A stretch of 64,000 nt of DNA from Oreohelix idahoensis (Eukaryota; Mollusca; Gastropoda; Stylommatophora; Oreohelicidae). Below the pieces are notes generated by a model. The model was not told the origin of the DNA, did not search any database, and worked only from the letters and a program-made list of their open reading frames with translations. Position numbers and translations under genes: made by a program. The stretch lies in contig JAMPIV010004271.1 in the NCBI GenBank assembly GCA_024509875.1, forward strand, positions 1-64,000. The letters run 5' to 3'. Each line of letters begins with the position of its first letter. Positions within the stretch are counted from its first letter, which is position 1. Positions 25,340 through 34,399 of this stretch are shown here, one piece after another.

Positions 25340-26560
25340 ATGGCGGACCTGGCCAAATTTCGATCTGCTGCGGTTCAGACTGCAAAAGAGTTAGGATTAG
25401 ATGGGCAAGTTATGGTTGCCTATGTCACAACGGAATGTGACAAATTTATTGAACGCGAAGAAAGAAGATTAGAAAAAGAAGCCGAAAGAAGGTTAGAGGC
25501 TGAAAGGGAAATTAAGAAGTTACAATTTGAGCTGAGGCTGAGACTAAGAGGTTGCAGATTGAGGCTGACAAAGAGGCTAAAGCATTGGAGGCAGAAAGAG
25601 AAGAAATGAGCTGCAGAAAGAGAAGAGAAGAAATTAGCTGCAGAAAGAGAAGAAAGAAAATTAGCTGCAGAAAGGGAAGCAGAAGATAAAAGATTACAAA
25701 GGGAACATGAGTTACGACTAAGGGAGTTTGAGTTTCAAGGCCATGCTCCTGAAAATGGTGCCAGTCCCTTTGCCTCTGATGCTACGGTTACTCAAGGAGC
25801 CTCAATCTCAGCTATGAATTTTCATTTAGATCATTTTGTTGAGAAAGACGATGATATTGAGAGCTATATAAATAGGTACGAACTATTAGCTACCACGTAT
25901 GGGTTAGAGAGAGAAAGGTGGAGCTTAAAGTTATCTCAGGGACTTCGTGGGGCAGCTTATGAAGTTTTTGCAAAAATGAGCAGAGGTGATCAGGAAAATT
26001 ATGACATGCTAAAGCAGGCTCTTTTGTTAAGGTATGAAAAGAATGCAGAGTTTTATAGAAAAAAAATTTAGGAATGCTAAACTACTGTCAGGTGAAACCT
26101 ATCACCAGTTCTCTGCACGAATAGAGACATACTTGGAGAAATGGACTTCTCTGGGGAAAACCCAAGATCTTAAGGAAATGGTCCTTATAGAGCAATTAAG
26201 AGAGTCCATGGCTCCAGACCTGAGAAAGTTTCTCATGGAACAAGGTGCAGAGAGGCTGGATGTGTTGCTAAATGTTGCTGAAAGGTATCAAGCAGCTCAA
26301 GCAGAGGTAACAGGTAATAAAAAGAAACAAGTGGATAACTTTAGGGCACCACAGAACTTTAATAAATTTGATCCTAAGGATCAAAATAAAGGTAAGCACC
26401 AATTTGATAGGCCACGGTATGACAATAAAAATAAATTCCCACAATTCGATGAAAGGAAATATGATGAAAGAAAATCTTTCAACCAAGGAAAAAGGTGGTG
26501 TAAAATTGTAAGATGAACAATCATGACACTGACCGTTGCAGAAGGAAACCTGTGTATATG
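25340..26560 (+). pseudogene. gag of the Gmr1-like element, frameshifted
   Basis: Encodes the structural capsid/nucleocapsid protein that packages element RNA. It starts at ATG 25340 with a Glu/Lys/Arg-rich coiled-coil region (repeats of 'LAAERE' at 25620-25680). The capsid-like region follows (25814-26300, motif 'YGLERERWSLKLSQGLRG'), which matches the gag at 43555 closely ('YGLERSRWNMKLSQALKS'). At the end (26500-26545) a CCHC zinc knuckle of the C-x2-C-x4-H-x4-C type is visible, split by a single-base loss between its first two cysteines. Frame breaks occur near 25600, 26050 and 26510. The ATG choice is supported by 'MADLAKF', which parallels 'MAERAKL' at 43555. Confidence 0.8.
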
Positions 26561-26990
26561 GCAACCCTTCAGGTCAGGTCGACCTCAAGACAGGAGGAGG
26601 ATATTATGTTAGATACCACTCCAGAAGAGATGAGGAAGGCACAGGCTGGGGATAAAACACTCAAGCCTTGTTTCAGAAAATTGTCAACTTGTCATACAAC
26701 TCCAGGCAAGGGAGATTTTTACATGAAAAACAAGTTGATGTATAGGAAGACTGGAGCTAGATCCAATGGTCACGGACAGCTGGTTCTTCCAAAAAGATAC
26801 AGGACAGAATTAATAAGGAGCCTACATGTGAAACCAGATGGGGGACCATGAGAAGATAGGTACCATCATTCAAAAGGTGGCTCACAATTATTATTGGCCC
26901 AAAGCAAGATGGGACATTGAGAATTTTGTAGAAAGGTGTAGCATAGCACATGAGGGAACACCCACAAGTGGGAACATGGATCAGGACCTG
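26561..26990 (+). pseudogene. Pol N-terminal remnant: spacer plus integrase zinc-binding domain
   Basis: After gag the frame continues with a short linker (26570-26650) that aligns with the region just downstream of the protease in the sister element. The aspartic protease core itself, with its D-T/S-G motif, is absent, apparently an internal deletion of about 110 codons. From 26680 to 26950 lies the integrase N-terminal region: 'YMKNKLMYRKTGA' and 'LVLPKRYR', followed in a shifted frame by 'GDHEKIGTIIQKVAHNYYWP' and a degenerate H-H-C-C finger in which only one of the two cysteines is clear. This domain helps integrase bind element ends. Frame changes near 26840 make it non-functional. Confidence 0.65.
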
Positions 26991-27420
26991 GACACGCCAT
27001 GGGGCAAAATCAGGCCTGACAATAAAAGGAAAAATAGATTTGATAAAGTGGACCAAATGGAATGGGAAGCCCCTTTTCACGGACAAGCTTCACTTAACTG
27101 TTTTACAATGGCCACTATGCGGAGAGTGCAAAAGATGTCTTACCCCAGGATAAGCCGACAATCCCTCAATCGGACTTAAACAAACTGGAGGAAGAGGATG
27201 TAGAGAGGAAATCTCTCATCAAGAATTTTAAGTGGGGAGAAAGCCCCAAAAGAAAAATTGGTAGCGGTCGTTTTGTGAATGATAATTCTGGGAGGAAAAA
27301 TCATCACTATAAAGCTTCAAGTGGAAGAGACCATACCGGTGCATGGACAAATAGGTCCACACAATTAAAGGTCCATATGTAGCTTTGTTAAGAACGTGGA
27401 CTGATGAAAAGGCAGAGGAA
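26991..27420 (+). other. Unidentified segment in place of the integrase catalytic core
   Basis: Where D,D35E should be, none of the three acidic motifs is present. The segment instead reads open in long overlapping frames (for example 26838-27179 and the 27228-27635 antisense frame), with 'KLEEEDVERKSLIKNFKWGE' at about 27183-27242. It has no recognisable domain. It could be a captured sequence or a scrambled remnant. Confidence 0.4.
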
Positions 27421-27796
27421 AACATTACATCTTCATACCAATATGTGAATGAGCTGACCACTCGGTTAAAAAACTGGCTGGAAACTTGCCAATGAAAATT
27501 TGAAACAAGCCAGGAAGAAACATGCTGCCTATTATAACAGGAAGGCGAAAGACAGAAATTTGGCTGTGGGAGAGAAGGTACTGCTTCTTTTGCCCGGGAG
27601 TCAGAATAAGTTACAAATTGGATGGCAGGGTCCATATACAGTTCTAGAGAAGGTGTCTAGAACAAATTATAAGATAGATAAGAAGGGGAAAGAAAAAATC
27701 TATCATGTGAACCCTGTGAGACAGCAGCACACAGGTGAAAATCAGTACACATTTAACGAAAACTCAGAAAGAGAGAGTGCAACAGGTTCTAAATAA
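27421..27796 (+). pseudogene. Integrase C-terminal domain (GPY/F module)
   Basis: Encodes the DNA-binding C-terminal part of a gypsy integrase. The stretch 'ARKKHAAYYNRKAKDRNLAV' is followed by 'GEKVLLLLP' and 'WQGPYTVLEKVSRTNYKI', the GPY/F module. It matches the C-terminus of the intact integrase of the sister element ('WQGPFTVLKKISKANYQI', about 46340-46390) almost residue for residue. A stop at about 27494 separates it from upstream sequence. Its frame ends at 27796, inside the start of the RT frame, which runs in the +1 frame. This direct integrase-to-RT junction is the evidence for the pol order. Confidence 0.8.
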
Positions 27797-29144
27797 TCAT
27801 GCAGAGGTGTTAACAGACCGACCAGGGCATACAAACCTATTGGAATATGATATGAAACTAATAGACTCCACACCTGTCTGTATGAAACCATATTCGATTC
27901 CGTTTGCTAAGGAAAAAGCTTTGAAGGAAGAGATAGACTATCTGTTGAAGGAAGGAATTATTTCGCACAGTGAGTCTTCGTATAGTTCCGGTGTTGTACT
28001 TTTAAGGAAGCCCTCTGGAGAACATAGACTCTGTATAGATTACAGGAGACTGAATGCTATTACAGAAGGACAGGTGGATCCATTGCCGGATACAAATCAG
28101 CTGTTTGCCAGACTAAATAAAGCTAAATATTTCTCAAAAGTGGATCTGAGTAAAGGATACTATCAGATTCCAGTAAAGCCTGAGGTTAGACCATACCTAG
28201 CTTTTAGTACCTCAGAAGGACACTATGAGTTTAATAGATTGCCATTTGGATTGAAGAATGCGCCTAGTGTCTTCTCTAGAATGATGAGAAAATTATTGGA
28301 TCCTCTGAATAATCCCTGTATAACAAATTTTATGGATGATATCCTTATAGCAACAGAAACATTTGAGGAACACATTGACTCTCTGAACATGCTGTTTGAT
28401 CGACTTAGGGAGGCAAATTTAACAGCCCGACCAACCAAATGTTGCGTTGGATGTAAAGAATTGGAATTTTTGGGACACACAGTTTATCAGGGAAACATGA
28501 CCCCTGACCCAAAGAATTTAGAGAAACTACAGAAAGCCCCGAGACCACAAACCAAGAAGGACGTGAGATCCTTTGTCTCATTATGTGGTTTCTACCAGAA
28601 GTATATCAAAAACTTTAATTCCATATGTGCACCTTTAACGGAATTGACACGTAAAGGACTTCCAGATCGCATTACATGGACACCACAATGTGAAATGACT
28701 TACCAAGAATTGAAGGAAAAGCTCACAAGTAAACCCATTTTGAAATTACCTGACTTAAGTCAAGAATTCATAGTAAGGACGGATGCAAGTAATATTGGGC
28801 TAGGTGCAACTTTACTACAGAAATCAGATGCATTGGATGGGGAATTAAGCCCAGTGGCATATGCTAGCAGAAAGTTGAATAAAGCTGAAATCAACTACTC
28901 AACTAGCGAAAAAGAATGTCTTGCAGTAATATGGGCAATAAAGAAATTCAATATTTATCTATATGGGAAGGCATTTAAGTTGCAAACTGACCACAAACCT
29001 TTATCGTTTTTAGCACAGGCTAAGCATGAGAACTCTAGGTTACTCCGATGGTCTTTGCTTCTGGCTCCATATAATTTTAGCATTGAATATATATCTGGAA
29101 AAACAAATCTGGGAGCGGATTTTTTTAAGCCGCCATCCGTGTGA
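27735..29144 (+). CDS. Reverse transcriptase-RNase H polyprotein part (Ty3/gypsy type)
   Basis: An uninterrupted 469-codon frame. RT copies the element RNA into DNA, and RNase H degrades the RNA strand, both inside the cytoplasmic particle. The RT fingers and palm run from about residue 35 to 290: 'LRKPSGEHRLCIDYRRLN' near 95-110, 'KVDLSKGYYQI' near 135-145, 'LPFGLKNAPSVF' near 170-182 and the catalytic 'FMDD' near 199-202. RNase H (about 345-465) has the acidic series 'RTDAS', 'SEKECLAV' and 'QTDHKPL', ending 'GADFF' where an aspartate is usual. No integrase follows: the stop is 95 bases before the 3' LTR. The first ~20 residues overlap the integrase frame, so the true start is inside a polyprotein and the ATG at 27735 need not be used. 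The frame is well preserved although the rest of the element is broken. Confidence 0.92.
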   Translation: MKISTHLTKTQKERVQQVLNNHAEVLTDRPGHTNLLEYDMKLIDSTPVCMKPYSIPFAKEKALKEEIDYLLKEGIISHSESSYSSGVVLLRKPSGEHRLCIDYRRLNAITEGQVDPLPDTNQLFARLNKAKYFSKVDLSKGYYQIPVKPEVRPYLAFSTSEGHYEFNRLPFGLKNAPSVFSRMMRKLLDPLNNPCITNFMDDILIATETFEEHIDSLNMLFDRLREANLTARPTKCCVGCKELEFLGHTVYQGNMTPDPKNLEKLQKAPRPQTKKDVRSFVSLCGFYQKYIKNFNSICAPLTELTRKGLPDRITWTPQCEMTYQELKEKLTSKPILKLPDLSQEFIVRTDASNIGLGATLLQKSDALDGELSPVAYASRKLNKAEINYSTSEKECLAVIWAIKKFNIYLYGKAFKLQTDHKPLSFLAQAKHENSRLLRWSLLLAPYNFSIEYISGKTNLGADFFKPPSV

Positions 29145-29228
29145 TGAGAATCACCGTAAACCCCAGAAATAATAATAAATTTCTCTATGTGTATATAGAA
29201 TAAAGGACTGACATATAATGTCTGTTTT

Positions 29229-29239
29229 AAGAGGGGAAG
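29229..29239 (+). promoter_or_regulatory. Polypurine tract
   Basis: aagaggggaag lies immediately upstream of the 3' LTR start (TGTCATG, 29240), the expected plus-strand primer site. Confidence 0.75.
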
Positions 29240-31447
29240 TGTCATGAAATATTCTAATCCACATATATAAATTATTAGGTAAATATGAAGCCTAACAAAT
29301 AAAATTAATAAAGAGAAGAGCAATGGTAAAATGACAGTGCTGTCACAAAGAATGTACTCGAAATCCCCCTTGTTTTCTGCTTCGTCTGCAAATTGTAACG
29401 CTTTCACGTTGATAGTAAAGCTTACTGTATTATTACCCGCCTTCTTCAATGAAACGTGTGCTGTATTTCTTGGAAAAGCATTGAGACGTACTGCGTAATG
29501 ACCTAAATTAACCCTAACATTAATTATACTGCGTTACCAAAACGAACGAACAGATGGACTAAAGGGATAAAAAGAGAAGGGAGAGGCAGAAAGCCGAACA
29601 CTAAACCCGCTTCGCGCGATACACAATTACTACCATCACGCGTGTAAGTCTACATGCACTAATTTTTTTTTCAGACGGACAGTGATAAAATACACTACCC
29701 TTTCCCAGAGTTAGGTTTATAAATCATAACAGACTCTTATTAGAAAAGACAACATTATATGGGTTTACGTTTGAACACATAACAGTACCCAGACAGCACA
29801 TCTTCTAAACAGGAGATAGAAGAAATTGCATATTTTGAACGCAGCCACGTAGCTCCTTTAAATTAGTATTTTTGGGTTCCTTAGGGTTTGCTGACAAATA
29901 ATATGTAAAACGTTACGCAAATAGTCCAGGAATTAATAAATTATACCCAAAATAAAATATTGGGGGTGCCTGACAGCATAAAATCATTTCTGCTCATAAA
30001 ATTTTTTTTATAACGTGTTTGAAAAAACCTTACGTTACATAAATAGCCTACCATGTAAACTCCAAATTGATTGGAGCGCAACAAATGAAAGCCTAACCAC
30101 GATTGGTCGGGCTATAAATACTATCTTGGTTGTTAGGGGAGACGGGAAAAGATAACATTTTTTCAAACACTTGTCGAAACGTGGCTCATTGGCCAGTCTC
30201 GCTGATATACACACTTGGGAGCGTTAGTTCGAGACCACTAATTCAAATAAGCTTGATAAAGCGACAGTACGTTGAAGCCAGCTCACATTTTTGCTAAAAT
30301 AAAAGCCTGGAACATAGGCAGAACGGAATTTGTGCCAGTTTGTGCCAGAATTCATTGCTAATCAACGTATCTGTGTTTATTTCCATGAAATTGTGGTAAG
30401 CTTGAACCATTCAGTATCTTTTAATGAAAAATTGAATGTGAATTGTTGATTTATGCCTGTATATATATGTGTAGTTCAGTGGCAAACGTGAGGTAAAGCC
30501 TATAATGCTCCAGCCTGAACAGAGGGTGTCGGAGAGAAGTAAAACGGCATGGAATGGCCAAATAGTACACTGACACCTGGATGATTGACTAGAAAGAAAT
30601 AATGCTGGAAGTGCAGAGGCGTAGTAACCATTAAGAAGGGTAATACTGGAATAAAGTATTTCAAATGAAGCTGACTGTTGGCCTAACGCTCTGAACGCAA
30701 TGTTTGTGCTGTATTGTGATCAGTGTAAAAGAGAATATAAATTAGTTATGAAGTAGAAGGTACATCCTTCTTGATTTCAGGGACAGTGGTCTTGATGGTA
30801 CTGAGCAGCATCTGGTCAGAGATTTGCTGAATCCAGAGTCGGACAGCATACTCCTTGGTCTTTTTAGCTATCAGTGAGGTGTCTCCTGAGCCCAGAGGAG
30901 AATTCGAGCAGAGGAGTCCTTTCCTGCCGCCATCACTCAAGATAAGCAGAGTTGGCCAGCTGAGCTCAACATTATGCCCCTCATCTTGAAATAACTTTAT
31001 AAAAATACTATTCAGAGGGGAATTTACTTGTCTTAAAATCAGGAACTGTGAACATCTACAATAATGGTCCCTAAAGACAAACTATTGAAGTCATGATGAC
31101 AAATACCAACAGAGCTTGAACAAAACAAAACCAGTATTACCTCATTTTACCACTACACAATTGACACACATAGAACATTGGTAATAATATATGTCACTAC
31201 AATATTCATATTAAATACATTCTGTACATAACTTGTAATTTAAATTGATTGTGATTCCTGGTTCCCTTGTAGTTGAATCAGGACACATATTCATTCATGC
31301 CAGTAATGAATACATATTGTTATTTGAAAGTTATCAGTGCCTCCTTTAAGATATTCTCATAGAGTGTTATATGTATGTGAGTGTCACAGTGTTGTCAAGA
31401 GTAGTGGATTACACTAAATTGTTTATCTGTCTGTTGTTGTGACTTAC
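29240..31447 (+). repeat. 3' LTR, right end missing
   Basis: Starts TGTCATGAAAT, as the lone LTR at 60267-62474 does in reverse (TGTCATGGAAT). It follows the 5' LTR to 'gacttac' at 31447 and then passes directly into a reverse RTE-like LINE (gtatcgtctgg...). Confidence 0.85.
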
Positions 31448-32153
31448 GTATCGTCTGGTTGTGGACTATATCCCTTCTTGTTACTTCAACCACCTTCCTC
31501 AGATACCTCATTTCTGAGGTTTGGAGCTGGCTTTAGTAGGTTGTAGCCATTGCCCATGACTCGCATCCTTAGGTCAAGACTGGAACATAGGTTGAGCGGT
31601 ATACAGCCATCTTTGTCTTCTTGCTACCTTCTTTTTTTCTGCGGAATCCTCGATTTATGGCCTGAAAAAATCTCACAGCAGCTGCTCGTTGGGTAGCTAA
31701 CTCTTCTTTGATGCCTCCCTTTCAGTCTATGTCAGCTCCAAGGTATTTAACGTGGTTGACTTGCGCCAGTACCTCCAAGCATAATCTAATGTCTTCTTCC
31801 TTCTCATGATATCACCATGGTTTTTGTTTTGGAGCTGCTGATGACCATTCATCTCTTCTCCAGCTCTTCCCTCTAGGCTTGCAGGTTGGATTGAAAGATG
31901 TGTCTCTGATTTAGCAGTCAAGGTAACATCGTCTGCAAATGCCAGCTCTGAAATACAAACATGTCTTACCTTCCAGTACAACACTGAATACGTTCTTGTC
32001 CTCTCCTTACATGCCTCGATGACATCCATGAGGAGTATAAAAAGATAAGGAGACAGAATATCACCCTGTCTTACATCAGTGGTGGTCCTGAACTCTTCTG
32101 ATTTTTGGTTTGCCATCCGCATATAATTTCTGCAAGACTTGTAGGAGCTCTAT

Positions 32154-32165
32154 ATAGCATGATCA
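32154..32165. repeat. 12-bp target-site duplication (atagcatgatca), left copy
   Basis: An identical 12-mer occurs at 32908-32919. Both sit at the borders of the I-type LINE insertion, and removing the insert restores the RTE-like sequence. Confidence 0.9.
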
Positions 32166-32852
32166 TATCCAGACAAAGAAAATGAATCCACCTGTTCACC
32201 TACTGGAATATTCTGTTCAAACTATGCTGCTGAAGTACAGGCCATAAGCATTGCTGCAGGAATAATAAATAACACAATAAGCCAATGTCAGCAGGTTGTA
32301 TTCCTTACCGATGCAATGTCAGTTCTGCAAGCCCTCAACAGTGATAAACTGCCAGAATTAAACAAAGTCCTATGCGAAGTAAATATCAAAAGAAGGGTAG
32401 TGCTACAGTGGATACCATCACACTGTGGCATACCAGGAAATGAGAGAGCAGATATGTTAGCAAAAGAGGGAGCAACACAGGAACAAAAAGAACAAACAAT
32501 CACATTCCAGGAAAAGAAGACCCTTATCAAGGCCATCAGGAAAATTGATCAACAAAGAGACAACTATCAATATCTTGATCGAGCAAAACAGGTGATCCTG
32601 TTCCGTATGAGAACAGGACACAACAGACTGAACAGTCACTTATACAGACTGAGATTGGTCCCATCACCCCTATGTACGTGTGGACAGGCAGCACAGACAG
32701 CCGAACACATCCTGCAAGACTGCCACATGCTTAGTCAATTGCGAACTGAACATTGGCCCACAGAGACGCACATCCACACAAAGCTGTTTGGGAGTCTTGA
32801 AGAACTTTCAACCACAGCAACATACATCCAGAAAACCGGACTTCTTGTGTAG
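32166..32852 (+). CDS. RNase H domain and C-terminus of a LINE ORF2 (partial)
   Basis: The frame is open from the truncated 5' border to a TAG at 32850. It begins inside RNase H: 'NYAAEVQAI' supplies the catalytic Glu, 'FLTDAMSVLQAL' the next Asp, and 'WIPSHCGIPGNERADMLAKE' the His/Asp end of the fold. The first catalytic Asp lies upstream of the truncation. The C-terminal part carries 'RMRTGHNRLNSHLYRL' and a CxC...H...C cluster ('CTCGQAAQTAEHILQDC'), a nucleic-acid-binding motif common at the end of RNase-H-bearing LINEs of the I group. No stop or frameshift interrupts 229 codons, so the insertion is young, but without RT and endonuclease it is dead on arrival. Confidence 0.88.
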   Translation, partial: YPDKENESTCSPTGIFCSNYAAEVQAISIAAGIINNTISQCQQVVFLTDAMSVLQALNSDKLPELNKVLCEVNIKRRVVLQWIPSHCGIPGNERADMLAKEGATQEQKEQTITFQEKKTLIKAIRKIDQQRDNYQYLDRAKQVILFRMRTGHNRLNSHLYRLRLVPSPLCTCGQAAQTAEHILQDCHMLSQLRTEHWPTETHIHTKLFGSLEELSTTATYIQKTGLLV

Positions 32853-32871
32853 ACATTTCTAAACAACAGCG

Positions 32872-32907
32872 AACGAGAAGAAGAAGAAGAAGAAGAAGAA
32901 GAAGAAG
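32872..32907 (+). repeat. (GAA)n tail of the I-type LINE
   Basis: About twelve GAA repeats follow 'cagcgaacgag'. The same 'gcgaacgag' plus GAA tail ends the SINE-like element at 52183-52489. Confidence 0.9.
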
Positions 32908-33009
32908 ATAGCATGATCAGAGGCTTTGGAATGTTTTCCTTTGCCAAGCAATCCCAAAGTTTGCTCCAGGGGACCTGGTCAAACACCTTTTCCAGATCCA
33001 AGAAACTTT

Positions 33010-34332
33010 GTATTTATTTATTTTTTATTTTTTTTTGGTTCGGTTTTTGCCTTCTGGCGAGGCGCGTTGCCTTCAACCTATTTGGTTATATCAGAACGCA
33101 TTTACCATCCAAAAAAAGTCAACTCTGTTGACTGCTAACCCGATAAGCGTTGATACATACTCAGTCCTGAAAAGAACCAACTATCTATCTGATAGCATTT
33201 GTCACAGGAGCAGTGACATACGGGTCGATATGACGAAATAAAAAAGAATAAGGGACCGACTATAAGGAGGGAAGAAATACTCTCGATGTGGGTTGCGAAA
33301 AGGCGAAGGATTCGAGAGACCAACCACGTCATACGGAACAACGATGACGACACACAAGGAGACACACTAACAAGGTTACAAGATGAAGACCGAACCAGAA
33401 GGCCGTCCCATCTAGTCAAGAAGAAAAGACCAAGAAAATGAAAGAACTGAGGAACAAACCAGATGACAATTAAACCTGTTATGGCCGCCTGGCCCATAAA
33501 CATGAAGTACAACATCTTGAACAACCAAGAAACGAATAGAAGGGGTAAGTCCGTTATTGATGAAGAGCATTAGACAAAGAAAGAAGGAAGGAAAAAAGGT
33601 GACCTGTATGTCAAACAATGGTTAAGACGAACGCCTATCCAAAGCAAAGGATCTCGGGAGGGGAGAACCCTACATAATGATGTCAAATGGTGTGAAAGAA
33701 CAGGTCAGATTCTGAAGCAACCTAAAACTTGATCTGGAACTAAATAAAGAACTGTTAACTTTTAGAGAGACTGTGTCTTCATTGTGTGACTCTATTGGGG
33801 TCTTAATTTTTTATTCATTGGTCCAACATGTTGAGGTTGTTAAAATTGAATTCTCCATTCACCCACCACTGTCCACCAATAAATTGACCACTATACGATC
33901 ACTACAAAACACGGGCCAACAAGGTGACAGAGACATATTGAAAGACGCTGTGACATGTGAGGTTGGAGGTCTAGTGACGAAACGGAGGCGCTGTGACACA
34001 TTGTCGTAAAATTTTTTAATCTGTATGACACCACGCTCAAATTCCTCGCGTCAAAAACTAGCTATCGTATTTGAATCTAACGTTAACTATAGGATTTGAA
34101 ATTTGTCTAAGAACCCAGTCAAATTTACCGCCAAAAATTTATCTAGTGTATTTGAATTTGTCTAGGAACCAAGTCAAAAGTTACCGCCCAACAAATATTC
34201 TCTAAGAGTATAGTACAAATTTAACAACCAATCAAATTGTTTCCTTTTCTTGTAGTGATAAGAAAATTTTGGTTGACCTGACAATAGAGGCTATTTTGTG
34301 TTTTTGACCAAACGAAGATATTTTATTTCTTA
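33010..34332. other. Unassigned sequence
   Basis: No gene or repeat recognised. Frames up to 129 codons have no domain, and the AT-rich part after 34010 directly precedes the RTE-like LINE target site. Confidence 0.5.
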
Positions 34333-34346
34333 ACAACTAAAGATAA
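34333..34346. repeat. 14-bp target-site duplication (acaactaaagataa), left copy
   Basis: Repeated exactly at 37536-37549, directly after the AAGT tail. The pair fixes the ends of the RTE-like LINE at 34347 and 37535. Confidence 0.92.
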
Positions 34347-34399
34347 CTCCGCCAATGCCAGTCCCAAGCCCGGATGAAAAAGGAGGAGGGCGGCCTGCA

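Larger units (their letters stand above)
22758..31447 (+). mobile_element. Gmr1-like Ty3/gypsy LTR retrotransposon, defective
   Basis: LTR copies at 22758-25133 and 29240-31447 flank gag, integrase remnants and an RT-RNase H frame. Integrase pieces lie before the reverse transcriptase, the copia-like pol order described for Gmr1-like members of the Ty3/gypsy group. Sequence-wise the RT is gypsy type. The protease and the integrase catalytic core are gone, so this copy could not transpose by itself. The 5' LTR lacks about its first 40 bases and the 3' LTR stops against a LINE fragment, so no target duplication can be seen. A lone LTR of the same family lies at 60267-62474. Confidence 0.85.
32166..32907 (+). 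mobile_element. 5'-truncated I-type (I/Jockey group) non-LTR retrotransposon
   Basis: A 742-bp insertion flanked by a perfect 12-bp duplication. It holds the end of ORF2, an 18-base 3' UTR and a (GAA)n tail (32872-32907). 5' truncation with a target duplication is typical of target-primed reverse transcription. Confidence 0.85.
31448..33009 (-). repeat. RTE-like LINE fragment split by an I-type LINE
   Basis: The reverse match to about 36405-37222 of the LINE at 34347-37535 runs from 31448 to 32165 and resumes at 32908-33009. The gap is the inserted element at 32166-32907. 31727-32122 still has a 131-codon antisense frame carrying RT motifs ('VRQGDILSPYLFILLMD', 'ELAFADDVTL'), but the copy is truncated on both sides. 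Confidence 0.9.
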
